Origin: Chitinophaga sp. S165
GTDB taxonomy: Bacteria; Bacteroidota; Bacteroidia; Chitinophagales; Chitinophagaceae
Length of the DNA stretch: 64,000 nucleotides
Reading direction: 5' to 3'
NCBI RefSeq assembly: GCF_003182155.1
Contig: NZ_QGTG01000007.1
Coordinates: 186,001-250,000 of the forward strand
Part shown: positions 39,104 through 47,461 of the stretch, piece by piece
How the letters are laid out: the number at the start of each line of letters is the position of its first letter
How positions within the stretch are numbered: position 1 is the stretch's first letter
The notes under the pieces: generated by a model
Databases searched by the model: none
What the model was told of the DNA's origin: nothing
The model's input: only the letters and a program-made list of their open reading frames with translations
Position numbers and translations under genes: made by a program

Positions 39104-40039
39104 ATGCAGATGAAAAGAAGGATGCTCCTCTTAGCAGCAGTTTTTACCATATTCTCTTACGCGGTGATCGCACAAACGATCAATGTGGCTACTTACAACA
39201 TGCGTAACGACAATAACAAGGAAGATGCCGCCCGCGGCAATGGCTGGAAACAGCGGCTTCCGGTGATTGCAGGCATGATAAAGTTTCATGGCTTTGACAT
39301 ATTTGGTACACAGGAATGTATGCACCACCAGCTGGAAAATCTTAAAGACAGTCTTCCGGGATATGCTTATGTAGGGATAGGCCGTGACGACGGAAAGCAG
39401 GCAGGCGAATATTCTGCTATCTTTTATAATTCAAAGAAATTCAAATTGCTGGAAAACGGTGATTTCTGGATGTCAGAGATCACTGACAGACCTAATAAAG
39501 GCTGGGACGCTGTTCTGCCGAGGATCTGTTCCTGGGGTAAATTCAAAGAAATTAAAACCGGCTTTACCTTTTATTTCTTTAATCTGCACATGGACCACGT
39601 AGGTGTAAAAGCCCGCGCAGAAAGTGCAAAACTGGTAATGGAAAAGGTAAAGAAGATGGCTGGCAATATTCCCACTATCCTGACGGGCGACTTTAACGTG
39701 GACCAGCACAGCGAATCTTATACGCTGATCAATACATCCGGATTGCTGAAAGATGCATATGAAACAACCGCTATCCGTTACGCGGAAAATGGCACTTTCA
39801 ATGCGTTCAATCCTAACAGCAAAACTGACAGCAGGATAGATCATGTCTTCCTGACTAAACAATTCCGTGTGGAAAAGTATGGTATTCTGACAGACACTTA
39901 CCGTGGTCCGGTAGTATCAGATAAAGGCGATGAGAAGGTTAGCTCCGCTGATTTCCCGAAAGAAGTATCTCTTAACAAATATGTGGCCCGTGAGCCATCA
40001 GACCATTTCCCGGTAATGATCGTTGTTTCCTGGAAGTAA
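39104..40039 (+). CDS. secreted endonuclease/exonuclease/phosphatase-fold enzyme
   Basis: A 311-residue EEP-superfamily hydrolase with an export signal (MKRRMLLLAAVFTIFSYAVI). Metal and catalytic residues are in order: YNMRNDN (Asn), FGTQECM (Glu), FFNLHMDHVG (His), LTGDFNVDQHS (Asp/Asn), RIDHVFL (Asp-His), EPSDHFPVM (Asp-His). Members cleave phosphodiesters in nucleic acids, inositol phosphates, sphingomyelin or sugar phosphates. Such secreted EEP proteins recur next to SusC/SusD in Bacteroidota, so a phosphorylated glycan or nucleic-acid-like substrate is possible. The frame opens at 39074 with GTG directly after SusD; the ATG codons at 39104 or 39110 fit the signal better. Confidence 0.88.
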   Translation: MQMKRRMLLLAAVFTIFSYAVIAQTINVATYNMRNDNNKEDAARGNGWKQRLPVIAGMIKFHGFDIFGTQECMHHQLENLKDSLPGYAYVGIGRDDGKQAGEYSAIFYNSKKFKLLENGDFWMSEITDRPNKGWDAVLPRICSWGKFKEIKTGFTFYFFNLHMDHVGVKARAESAKLVMEKVKKMAGNIPTILTGDFNVDQHSESYTLINTSGLLKDAYETTAIRYAENGTFNAFNPNSKTDSRIDHVFLTKQFRVEKYGILTDTYRGPVVSDKGDEKVSSADFPKEVSLNKYVAREPSDHFPVMIVVSWK

Positions 40040-40060
40040 GGTTAACTACTTAATTGATCA

Positions 40061-40092
40061 ATGCTCCTGATGGGTTTTCCTGTCAGGAGCAT
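40061..40092 (+). terminator. terminator closing the third SusC locus
   Basis: ATGCTCCTGA (40061-40070) pairs with TCAGGAGCAT (40083-40092), followed by TTGTTTTA. The stretch from here to 40324 shows no gene. Confidence 0.75.
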
Positions 40093-40324
40093 TTGTTTTA
40101 AATACCCATTATTTTTCTTTTAGCATCGAGTGGTAGTACTCATTTTCGTTTCTGTGAGTACTTTTTATAATGTATACTGATTAACAGGCAGTTGATACGA
40201 AGGAGGAAATAATCTTGTTGGAACGCACAATAAATCAGTAGATTATTAGAATGTGTATCTCATATATTGTGGATGTTGATAATGTATTTCTACACATTTA
40301 AGCTCGCATAACCATTTACCATTT

Positions 40325-40693
40325 ATGATGCACTTTCCTGACAACACTGTTTTTATTGCAATCTTCGGTGTATTACTATCATTGATCGTCTACTTATTTA
40401 CCAGGCAGTATTTTTCAAGGCACGGTAAAAATGACTATCAGAAAAAAATAGAGATTGCGAACAATGAAATGCTGTATTCTATCAGGCCTTTACTGGTGGA
40501 AAAGAAGGTCCCCTCGAAAGAAATCCTGGCAGCAGTGCGCTATTCTACAGCCAAAAAGTATGGAGTGGAACAAAATGATCTGTACGATGAATTTTCTATG
40601 ACCAGCGATTTAATCAATGAAACGATTGCCAATACCTTTCTGAGCTCAGACCAGAAACTGGAATTCTGTAGTTTACTACAGTCCATCAAATAA
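40325..40693 (+). CDS. single-TM small protein, unknown function
   Basis: The 122-residue product has one N-terminal TM helix (TVFIAIFGVLLSLIVYLFT, about residues 8-27) followed by a basic turn and a helical cytoplasmic domain (EIANNEMLYSIRPLLVEKKV, KEILAAVRYSTAKKYGV, ETIANTFLSSDQKLEFCSLL). I do not recognise the family. It is monocistronic, convergent with the TPR-protein gene at 40731, and has a 285-base upstream region. Confidence 0.7.
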   Translation: MMHFPDNTVFIAIFGVLLSLIVYLFTRQYFSRHGKNDYQKKIEIANNEMLYSIRPLLVEKKVPSKEILAAVRYSTAKKYGVEQNDLYDEFSMTSDLINETIANTFLSSDQKLEFCSLLQSIK

Positions 40694-40730
40694 GAGCAAT
40701 CTTCTTTTTGCCGGTAAAAGCCTTCCGGGA

Positions 40731-41828
40731 TTAGTTCTTGGAAGGCTTTTTACCTGTAGTCTTACTGCTGCTTTTAGAAGCAGTAGACTTAGATGCAGTT
40801 GATTTTGATGTAGTTGATTTGGTACTGGTAGTTTTCGCCTTTGCAGTAGTTTTAGCTGCCGACGGCTTGGACGTACTTGCTTTTTCAGTAGATGCCTTTG
40901 CAGTAGCTGGTTTAGGCATAGTAGCCTTTGGCACCGGTTTCTTAGCGTTTATGCGTTTGATCTCATTGGTGGCCAGGTCCTTCGCTTCCTGGTCGCCATA
41001 TTTCAGCGCCTGTTCATAGTACTTTACGGCATTCGCGTCATCTCCTTTCTTTGCATAGATGTTTGCAATGTTGTTTAATACTATAAAATCTTTTGGAGCG
41101 ATGCTATTGGCCTTCAGCAAAGTTTTCAGCGCATTGTCAAGGTCCTCTTTCAGTGTATAGGCCAGGCCGAGGTCGGACAGACTTTCTACATGTTTAGGAT
41201 AATATTTTAATACTGTTTCAGAGATCAGCTTCATGTTATCTGCCTGGCTCTTACCTACGTTGTAGATCTGTGCAACATACTCCTGTACAGCGTTCAGCAT
41301 GAACTGTTCCGGCTTATCCAGCGGTTTGTTGTCCGTCCATTTCCATTTATTGCTGATCGTATGACCGTAATTGATAGCACTTACCAGTTCTTTTGTCAGA
41401 TAGGTATAATTATAGTTTTCGCCCAGCATGTAGATCTTACCGAAGCGCATATCCAGTCTGTTAGGAAACTTGGAAATACCTGTGTTGATATATTTAAAAC
41501 CTCTGTTCAGGGGTTCCTTTTTATAACCTACTTCACTGGTATATCCGGCAGGATCTCCGTTTTTACCAGCCTTTAAAGCATTGGAGCCATTGGCGGTGTG
41601 ATTGATGGTCACCACCTCGGTCTTACTCTTGGTAACATAATAATTGAAATAGGCGATGTATAGCTCCGCGTCCCCGGGTTTAGCCTTCTCCCATTTAGCA
41701 AGGAGAGTACGCTGCTTAGCGGTATCGCCACTGACACTTAATTTTTCAAAATCCTGTTTATAGTTTTGTCCTGCAGCGGATAGGGAAAACACTACGGATA
41801 GCAATAGGGATGTAGAAATTCTTTTCAT
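40731..41828 (-). CDS. secreted TPR protein with Lys/Ser/Thr/Ala-rich tail
   Basis: A 365-residue protein with a signal peptide (MKRISTSLLLSVVFSLSAAG), a mostly helical middle and at least two TPR units (HVESLSDLGLAYTLKEDLDN, DFIVLNNIANIYAKKGDDAN, around residues 205-275). The last ~65 residues are a low-complexity histone-H1-like tail built from KPATAK, STSKPSAAK, STKSTTSK, STASK repeats, ending TTGKKPSKN. Such basic tails bind nucleic acids or polyanionic cell-wall material. The frame opens at 41891 but the Met at 41828 starts the signal peptide. An exact -7 box and a palindrome lie upstream (41891-41921). Confidence 0.85.
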   Translation of the reverse strand: MKRISTSLLLSVVFSLSAAGQNYKQDFEKLSVSGDTAKQRTLLAKWEKAKPGDAELYIAYFNYYVTKSKTEVVTINHTANGSNALKAGKNGDPAGYTSEVGYKKEPLNRGFKYINTGISKFPNRLDMRFGKIYMLGENYNYTYLTKELVSAINYGHTISNKWKWTDNKPLDKPEQFMLNAVQEYVAQIYNVGKSQADNMKLISETVLKYYPKHVESLSDLGLAYTLKEDLDNALKTLLKANSIAPKDFIVLNNIANIYAKKGDDANAVKYYEQALKYGDQEAKDLATNEIKRINAKKPVPKATMPKPATAKASTEKASTSKPSAAKTTAKAKTTSTKSTTSKSTASKSTASKSSSKTTGKKPSKN

Positions 41829-41890
41829 ATTCATAGGATTGGAATAAACGGTACTACGCCGTTGATATAAAAAATCGAACCTTGTTCTCA

Positions 41891-41921
41891 CTGGTTAAAC
41901 CAGACCTGTACTGCAAAGTTA
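41891..41921 (-). promoter_or_regulatory. promoter and palindromic operator of the TPR gene
   Basis: The minus strand reads TAACTTTG at 41914-41921, an exact TAnnTTTG box. CTGGTTAAACCAG (41891-41903), a perfect 13-base palindrome, lies just past the expected transcription start, a position suited to a repressor. Confidence 0.5.
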
Positions 41922-41933
41922 CTGAAGATAATA

Positions 41934-42572
41934 CTATTTTTTGCCATATTTCGTTACAACGGTTACAAATAGACTACTTTCGTAAATGCTCTGCGGTGAG
42001 ATAACTGTTTCATTTACAGGAAGATTGTCGCCGTAACGTTCCCGGATAATCTGCTGCACAGGCTTGCTGGTCAAGTCAAAGTCCTTTATCTTTTGCAGTC
42101 TGCCTACCTCTATTCCTGCTGCTCTTTTGTAGATCTTCCATACCAGTTCAGAACAATATATCTGATCGTCAGACCATTCGAAGAACCCATCATAAGATTT
42201 CCCCAGCATTTTCTTTCCTTCGGCCTCCATCTTGTCCAACACTACAGGCGTCAGCACGCTGTCTGCATTTTTCAGGCGCCGGATCACGTATTTCTTTCCC
42301 TCTCCATGGGAGATCCACTCGTCCAGCGGTGTTATTTTTACCGGTTGTACCGCTTCCAGTACATAGTCTTTATCGCCTTTTTTCCATATCATACCACAGT
42401 GGCTGAATTTGGAACGGGTGGCCAGCCGTACGGCATGGCACTGTGGCGACATAGAGGTCTGAAAAATGACATCACCGGAACGCAGTGCGGGAGTATCGTC
42501 CCTGAAGGCGTACAGTGTGATAACCAGTCCCAAAGTAAAAACTACCAATACAGTTGTGAGTATCCTTTTCAT
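41934..42572 (-). CDS. YiiX/YebB-like permuted NlpC/P60 cysteine hydrolase
   Basis: A 212-residue exported hydrolase. N-terminal signal/TM (MKRILTTVLVVFTLGLVITL), then the permuted NlpC/P60 order: GDVIFQTSMSPQCHAVRLAT, SKFSHCGMIW (catalytic His first), DYVLEAVQPVKITPLDEWI, and DQIYCSELVWKIY with the nucleophile Cys placed after the His, as in YiiX/YebB-like proteins. Targets of the group are unclear (peptidoglycan peptides, lipids or amides). It is upstream of, and in the same direction as, the TPR gene but the latter has its own promoter. Confidence 0.88.
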   Translation of the reverse strand: MKRILTTVLVVFTLGLVITLYAFRDDTPALRSGDVIFQTSMSPQCHAVRLATRSKFSHCGMIWKKGDKDYVLEAVQPVKITPLDEWISHGEGKKYVIRRLKNADSVLTPVVLDKMEAEGKKMLGKSYDGFFEWSDDQIYCSELVWKIYKRAAGIEVGRLQKIKDFDLTSKPVQQIIRERYGDNLPVNETVISPQSIYESSLFVTVVTKYGKK

Positions 42573-42810
42573 AAGAAGAAAAGTTTGGTATAAGCGCCTG
42601 CGTTATAACATATATAAAATTAGATAATTTTATCGCTACGCAAATGTTAAAATACTTGTACGGTAATACGAAAAGGCCTGTTTAGTCTTTTTTTAACCCG
42701 GTTTTTATGCTTTTTTATCAACTTTTGGGCAGAAATGGGGCTTTGCACCCAAAAAGGGATTTCCGGGAATGAGTTCCATTACTTAGTACTCCTGACGTTT
42801 CAAGCAGGCA

Positions 42811-43281
42811 TTATGCCTGTACTTTGCAGGTGGGTTGATGATGTACCGGGAATTTTACAGAATTGGCAATGAAGCACAGCTCATTGGCTTCATGATGCAG
42901 TTCATTGGCTTTGTCTGTCAGGGAAGCATCGGTGATAGTCACTTCGGGATGCAGGGTCACTTCTGAAAAATATCCGCCGCCATCTGCAGTTTCTGTCATG
43001 GTACCGGTGGCATGGTCAACATAATCAATTACAACGATACCGGCTGCCGAGCAAAGGTGCAGGTACCATAGCATGTGGCAGGAGGAGAGAGACGCGACCA
43101 GCATTTCCTCCGGATTGTACCGGGTCTTGTCGCCCCGGAATGAAGGGTCGGACGAGCCGGGAATCTCGGGCTTGCCATCGGTCTGAAGAACGTGGCTGCG
43201 TTCATAAGACTGATAACTGGCGGTTCCGCTGCCAGTATTACCCGTCCACCGGGTGGTCATTGTATAATGATGTGCTTTCAT
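42811..43281 (-). CDS. OsmC/Ohr family peroxide-reducing protein
   Basis: A 156-residue OsmC-family protein. Both redox cysteines are visible: ASLSSCHMLWYLHLCSAAGI (peroxidatic Cys on helix) and HHEANELCFIANSVKFPVHH (resolving Cys). It lacks the Ohr signature and is nearer the YhfA/OsmC-like group; function is reduction of organic hydroperoxides with thiol donors. It lies 10 bases after the MarR gene, forming a MarR-osmC operon, so MarR probably senses oxidised compounds. Confidence 0.92.
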   Translation of the reverse strand: MKAHHYTMTTRWTGNTGSGTASYQSYERSHVLQTDGKPEIPGSSDPSFRGDKTRYNPEEMLVASLSSCHMLWYLHLCSAAGIVVIDYVDHATGTMTETADGGGYFSEVTLHPEVTITDASLTDKANELHHEANELCFIANSVKFPVHHQPTCKVQA

Positions 43282-43291
43282 ATGTGAGTGG

Positions 43292-43726
43292 TTATCCGTT
43301 GTATTCAGCCAATCTTTGTAGGAGAGGGAGGAAGGCTTCGATGAGCGACAGCTCTTCCGCCGAAAATAACTTATCCATGGCTTTTACAAGCCATTCTTCT
43401 TTAATACGCCTATTCTCGTAGAGATATTCGGTGCCTTTTTCCGTCAGGGATACGACCGACTTCCGTTTGTCGGTTTCGTCCATGACCCGGTTCACACAGC
43501 CGGCTTCTTCCAGCCGGTTAAGGATCTGGGAAATGGCCTGTGCCGAGATCCGTTCCATGTCGGCCAATGCGGAGGGGAGGAGTTTACCATGCTGGTCAAG
43601 CAGTCCCATGGTTAAAAGCTCTGCATTGGAGAAGTCGGACGAGATATTTTGTTTGCGTAGCTGTCTTACGAGGCGAGTGACCGTACTCCGTAATGACGCT
43701 GCTACTTCATCAGTTTTAGTAGGCAT
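43292..43726 (-). CDS. MarR family transcriptional regulator
   Basis: A 144-residue dimeric winged-helix repressor: N-terminal dimer helix, recognition region LSALADMERISAQAISQIL-like segment (SALADMERISAQAISQILNR), wing VNRVMDETDKRKSVVSLTEK with the family's DRR-like DKRK. It is divergent from the MFS gene at 43851 and heads the operon with OsmC. Two near-identical palindromes in the shared 124-base region, each overlapping or touching a -7 box, are the likely binding sites (see 43742-43834). Confidence 0.93.
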   Translation of the reverse strand: MPTKTDEVAASLRSTVTRLVRQLRKQNISSDFSNAELLTMGLLDQHGKLLPSALADMERISAQAISQILNRLEEAGCVNRVMDETDKRKSVVSLTEKGTEYLYENRRIKEEWLVKAMDKLFSAEELSLIEAFLPLLQRLAEYNG

Positions 43727-43741
43727 ATAAGAAAATCAATT

Positions 43742-43834
43742 TGCAAAGTTACTTTACATTTATTTAACTACCTATACTACCTTGTCCTACATCTATCTGG
43801 CTAAAAAGTCGTACTTTTGTAAAGTAGCTTTATT
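43742..43834. promoter_or_regulatory. divergent MarR/MFS promoters with paired operators
   Basis: Minus-strand -7 box TAACTTTG (43744-43751) serves marR; plus-strand -7 box TACTTTTG (43812-43819) serves the MFS gene; both match TAnnTTTG exactly. Operator 1, TGCAAAGTTACTTTACA (43742-43758), is a 17-base palindrome covering the first box. Operator 2, TGTAAAGTAGCTTTATT (43818-43834), matches operator 1 in reverse orientation at 13 of its first 14 bases and starts at the last bases of the second box. Confidence 0.65.
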
Positions 43835-43850
43835 AATTTACTTTATTAAC

Positions 43851-45098
43851 ATGTCAGTATTTCGTTCACTTAAACACCATAACTTCAGACTTCACTTTAC
43901 AGGACAAGCCATATCATTAATAGGTACATGGATGCAGCGGGTAGCCATCAGTTGGTTGGTATACCGCCTTACAGGCTCCGCTTTTTTACTCGGGCTGGTC
44001 ACTTTTCTCAGTCTGATACCCTCACTTGTGCTGGCGCCATTCGCCGGCAGTTTTATAGACAGACATAACAAATTTAAGGTGGTCATGGTCACACAGATCG
44101 CCCTGATGGTCCAAGCCGGTGCCCTGGCGGCCATGGTATGGCTGAATTACTACAGTATTGCCTGGATCTCGGCATTAAGCCTGATGCAGGGGCTGATCAA
44201 TTCTTTTGATACCACTGCCCGTCAGGCATTGATGGTTGACCTGGTAGATGACAAAGAAGACCTGCCGAATGCTATCGCCCTGAACTCTTCCGCCTTCAAC
44301 GCAGCCCGGTTAGTGGGACCGGCGCTGGCGGGTATCATACTCAGCTCCCTGGGAGAAGATGTCTGTTTCCTGGTCAATTTCCTGAGCTTTATTGCAGTGA
44401 TCTGCTGTTTGCTGATGATGAAGCTGAAACTGATCCCTGCCTCCAGATCGGAGGTGAATATCTGGATGGACCTGCGTAAGGGATATGAATATCTGAAGGA
44501 ATCCCCCGACCTTTCTTCCCTGATCCTTTTATTGGCGGCATCCAGCCTTCTGGTGATCCCATATACAACGTTATTGCCTGTTTTCGCTAAAGATGTTTTC
44601 CACGGAGATGCAACCACTTTCAGCTGGTTTGAGAGTGCAGCAGGACTAGGCGCATTGTTCGGAGCAGTTTTTATGGCTACGCTTAAACCCGGCCGTGACC
44701 TGGTAAGGATGACGGTAATGTCCAGTACCGTATTTGCCGTGGCATTGCTTGGACTCGCAGTTTCATCTTCGATGTTCCTGGCACTGGTAGCAACAGCAGC
44801 TACAGGTGCAGGACTGATGATCCAGAACTCAGCTATCAATACTTACCTGCAAACACATGCTTCTTCAGAGATGAGAGCGAGAACGCTGAGTTATTATATC
44901 ATGTCTTACCAGGGTATGTTGCCTATCGGCAGTTTGCTGATAGGATACCTGGCGCATTTCTATGGTGTGGGAGTAGTGGTGTTTGTGGAAGGAATACTGG
45001 GGTTGCTGATCGTCCTGGTGTTTATGCTGCATCACAGAGGAGTAACACATTGGATAAGACTGTTACACGTGATACGTGTAAGACATTTACGTTTATAA
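43851..45098 (+). CDS. MFS efflux transporter (EntS-like group)
   Basis: A 415-residue MFS protein of the MFS_3/EntS-like exporter group: start FRSLKHHNFRLHFTGQAISL then IGTWMQRVAISWLVY, the loop SFIDRHNKFKVV, and NSAINTYLQTHASSEMRART, a motif typical of this group. It probably exports a toxic or siderophore-like compound. The frame opens at 43782 but the promoter and operator lie inside that extension, so ATG 43851 is the start. Repression by the divergent MarR is strongly suggested by the operator pair. Confidence 0.92.
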   Translation: MSVFRSLKHHNFRLHFTGQAISLIGTWMQRVAISWLVYRLTGSAFLLGLVTFLSLIPSLVLAPFAGSFIDRHNKFKVVMVTQIALMVQAGALAAMVWLNYYSIAWISALSLMQGLINSFDTTARQALMVDLVDDKEDLPNAIALNSSAFNAARLVGPALAGIILSSLGEDVCFLVNFLSFIAVICCLLMMKLKLIPASRSEVNIWMDLRKGYEYLKESPDLSSLILLLAASSLLVIPYTTLLPVFAKDVFHGDATTFSWFESAAGLGALFGAVFMATLKPGRDLVRMTVMSSTVFAVALLGLAVSSSMFLALVATAATGAGLMIQNSAINTYLQTHASSEMRARTLSYYIMSYQGMLPIGSLLIGYLAHFYGVGVVVFVEGILGLLIVLVFMLHHRGVTHWIRLLHVIRVRHLRL

Positions 45099-45119
45099 AG
45101 TAAATATCAGAGCGCTACA

Positions 45120-45186
45120 AACGGCCTCACTTCTATCATTGCATAGCAACAGATTTCCTGCCGCTTGCATTGATAGTGAGGCCGTT
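45120..45186 (+). terminator. long bulged hairpin after MFS gene
   Basis: AACGGCCTCAC (45120-45130) pairs with GTGAGGCCGTT (45176-45186); above a 3-base bulge TATCA/TGATA and TGCA/TGCA continue the stem. It begins 22 bases after the stop codon. The rest of 45099-45603 contains a second hairpin (next entry) and no gene. Confidence 0.7.
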
Positions 45187-45506
45187 AACATTTCAGGGTT
45201 TAGGTAACAGGACTATTTGAGCAGGTAGTAACTGAATTCGGTAAGATCTGTCACAAGTTCATTGTTAGACAGTTAAGCCCCGCACCGTGGCCAATGGGGA
45301 CAGGCGTAGCCCGGCCACATTGACCACCATCATAAGAAACAGATGACTGTATTTCAGTTGTGCAGGTTGGGGTTCAACTAATGGTTAACTGAGTCGGGGT
45401 ATTATCATGAGTTTTGGGGTTTATTAACAAACAATGGTAGGGTTTTCTGCTATCATCGTTTGATAAAACAAAGATAGTTTGTGGTTACGCACTGGTCATG
45501 CGTAGT

Positions 45507-45538
45507 AAAAAAAAAGCTGACCAAAAGTATTGGTCAGC
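45507..45538 (-). terminator. intrinsic terminator of the 45604 gene
   Basis: GCTGACCAA (45516-45524) and TTGGTCAGC (45530-45538) make a perfect 9-bp stem with loop AAGTA; on the minus strand it is followed by a T9 run (45507-45515). Confidence 0.85.
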
Positions 45539-45603
45539 CCCTTTTAAAATTACGTATTGATAGCGTGTTGTTATCGTTAAATAACTCCTCCTACCGATTG
45601 CAA

Positions 45604-46011
45604 TCAAAAGTCCCAGAAGGTCAGATTGTATTGCTCTGGTGTGCCATAAATGTTCAGGATTACAGTGAACAGGCCAGAAATTACACTGCTGTCAATAGTC
45701 GCACGCCATTCCTGTTTTCCTCCTTCCTGAGTGAAGTTATAATAAGCTACAAAATTTCCATTCTGATAGAAGTAAATGTTGTTTGTGCCAGAAATGGAAT
45801 AAGTGAAAGCGCCATAAGTACCGGTAATAGGCCAGGTTAATGGTGGTAAAGCAACAGCATTAGCAGCAACTGCATTAACGGCAACTGGATTAACAGCTAC
45901 AGTGTCCGTACATGGTGCTTTGTCAGCCTTGATAGTTTGAGCATTTGAAACCAGGCTAGAGGATAATAGTGCGCATGCTGTCAGCATCGCAATGGGCAAC
46001 ATTTTTTTCAT
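45604..46011 (-). CDS. small secreted protein with alanine/valine/asparagine repeats
   Basis: A 135-residue secreted protein of unknown function. Signal MKKMLPIAMLTACALLSSSL...NAQ; then one Cys (APCTD); then a short repeat tract, VAVNPVAVNAVAANAVALPP; then a beta-rich C-terminal domain of about 80 residues (TWPITGTYGAFTYSISG, YFYQNGNFVAYYNF, WRATIDSSVISG, FTVILNIYGTPEQYNLTFWD) that looks like a small lipocalin- or META-like sandwich. It has its own terminator. Likely a surface or periplasmic protein; no relatives recognised. Confidence 0.75.
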   Translation of the reverse strand: MKKMLPIAMLTACALLSSSLVSNAQTIKADKAPCTDTVAVNPVAVNAVAANAVALPPLTWPITGTYGAFTYSISGTNNIYFYQNGNFVAYYNFTQEGGKQEWRATIDSSVISGLFTVILNIYGTPEQYNLTFWDF

Positions 46012-46528
46012 AAAATAATTTGTTTTGTCGGGTTTTGTTTACGTAAATGTGTTAATGGTTTCTGTTAATGTTATGCATAACGGGTAACGTGAATAAAGAT
46101 ATACTTTAATTTAATTCGTTGCGCAAGCGACCTTATGTTTTTTTATTGTGTTGATTAAATAAACAGTAAGACAATTAGTTAGCACTAAAAAAAAATAATG
46201 CAGTTATCATTCGTAGAAATAATTCGTTGTTTGGTTTCATTACCTGTTAATAATAACTACATCTCATATACGAAATATCGCTTTGCTATACAGCTCATTA
46301 ATGCGTTATGCTGGACGAATGCCGGTAAGATCATAACAGCGTTAGGTCATTTGCTTGTCAGCTGTTAAAAAAGTATTGTAATTCTCATCCGGTTTTGTTA
46401 CTTTTATTAAGTAAGTAACCACGTGAAGTTGACCTGTTGACCATAAGAAAAATCCATTAAAGAAATCCATTACAAAACGCTAATGAAACACTAGTCTCGC
46501 CAGCTGTTTTTCATTTTACACTGAACAT
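46012..46528. promoter_or_regulatory. 517-base divergent intergenic region
   Basis: No ORF of substance. It must hold promoters for the 45604 gene (minus strand) and the MauE cassette. TTG (46376-46378) with TACTTTTA (46399-46406, one base off TAnnTTTG) at 20-base spacing is the best promoter candidate toward MauE, giving a leader of about 115 bases. Confidence 0.4.
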
Positions 46529-46978
46529 ATGAAACTCAGGGCTTTCAATTTAACCATTGAAGCAATTACTGCTGTATTGCTTTTACTGTGGATCTATACT
46601 GGCCTCAATAAACTGATCCATTATGACAAATTCAGTTTCGAAACCGGCCGTTCTCCTTTTCTGCAACATATAGCACCACTGGTAGCCATGATGCTACCTG
46701 CGGGCGAGCTTGTGATAGCTGCATTGCTGATCTTCAGACGAACGCGTGTAGCAGGTTTATATGCATCATTGTTTCTGATGACCCTGTTCACTGGTTATGT
46801 ATATGTTATGTTGCATTATGCCTATGATCTCCCGTGTAGTTGTGGCGGAATTATTGAACTGTTAACCTGGGAACAGCACCTTGTAGTCAATTGTATGTTA
46901 ACCTTGCTTACAGCGATCGCCATATTGCTGCAAAGCCGGATAGCTGTACTGAACAGGCAAACTATTTCATTGTCTTAA
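46529..46978 (+). CDS. MauE/DoxX-like redox-associated membrane protein
   Basis: A 149-residue, four-TM protein of the MauE/DoxX type. Helices at about 10-28, 48-70, 75-95 and 115-137. The segment DLPCSCGGIIELLTWEQHLV, with a CSCGG cysteine motif facing the periplasm, is the recurring signature of Bacteroidota MauE proteins thought to pass electrons to extracytoplasmic thiols. It heads a three-gene set with a small Cys-containing secreted protein and a propeller-like protein, so it may maintain that protein's cysteines in the right redox state. Confidence 0.85.
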   Translation: MKLRAFNLTIEAITAVLLLLWIYTGLNKLIHYDKFSFETGRSPFLQHIAPLVAMMLPAGELVIAALLIFRRTRVAGLYASLFLMTLFTGYVYVMLHYAYDLPCSCGGIIELLTWEQHLVVNCMLTLLTAIAILLQSRIAVLNRQTISLS

Positions 46979-47076
46979 CTCTTTTATTGATCAATAAAAC
47001 AGGACCCTCTCCTCCTGTATAAGCAGAGGCAACCAGTTGTGGTTGTTATTAATTCCTAATCATAAAAAGCTAACAC

Positions 47077-47394
47077 ATGAAAAAGATGAAAATCAGTTTT
47101 GCTGCGCTGGTAGCTGTAGCTGCCGTTGGATTAACCATCTCTACTAATGCAGGCACAATCATTAAAAAAACACAAGACGCGTGTTACCGTACAGTTACTA
47201 TTCCCGGACTGCCGTCCGATCGTACCGCTACTTATGGCGGTAACCTCGTCCTGTCATTCGGTAACTCAGTAAAAAGCGTAGCTGATGCAAATAGCGCCAG
47301 CAACTGTAGCGGCGACGGATACTTCTGCTGCGCAACTACATTCCAGTCACAAGGAAAGACATACGTTTGGGAAGTATTTATGACTGATCTGTAA
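47077..47394 (+). CDS. small secreted Cys-rich protein (DUF6520-like)
   Basis: A 105-residue secreted product: signal MKKMKISFAALVAVAAVGLTISTNA, then a ~80-residue mature part with five cysteines (DACYRTV, SNCSGDG, YFCCATT) including a CC pair. Start and size recall the DUF6520-type small exported proteins found beside MauE genes in Bacteroidota. The adjacent MauE could act on its disulfides. No enzymatic motif is seen; a structural or secreted peptide-like role is possible. Confidence 0.75.
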   Translation: MKKMKISFAALVAVAAVGLTISTNAGTIIKKTQDACYRTVTIPGLPSDRTATYGGNLVLSFGNSVKSVADANSASNCSGDGYFCCATTFQSQGKTYVWEVFMTDL

Positions 47395-47411
47395 TTCTTT
47401 ATTAAGTAATT

Positions 47412-47441
47412 AACAGAGACTACTTTCGGGTAGTCTCTGTT
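47412..47441 (+). terminator. hairpin between Cys-rich and propeller genes
   Basis: AACAGAGACTA (47412-47422) pairs with TAGTCTCTGTT (47431-47441), loop CTTTCGGG, followed by TTCCTG. Probably a partial terminator that keeps the small secreted protein more abundant than the downstream product. Confidence 0.75.
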
Positions 47442-47461
47442 TTCCTGTATGCTTTATAAAT

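Noticed and set aside
45481-45840. 119-codon plus-strand ORF
   Set aside because: It runs through a terminator hairpin and is antisense to the secreted protein gene at 45604.
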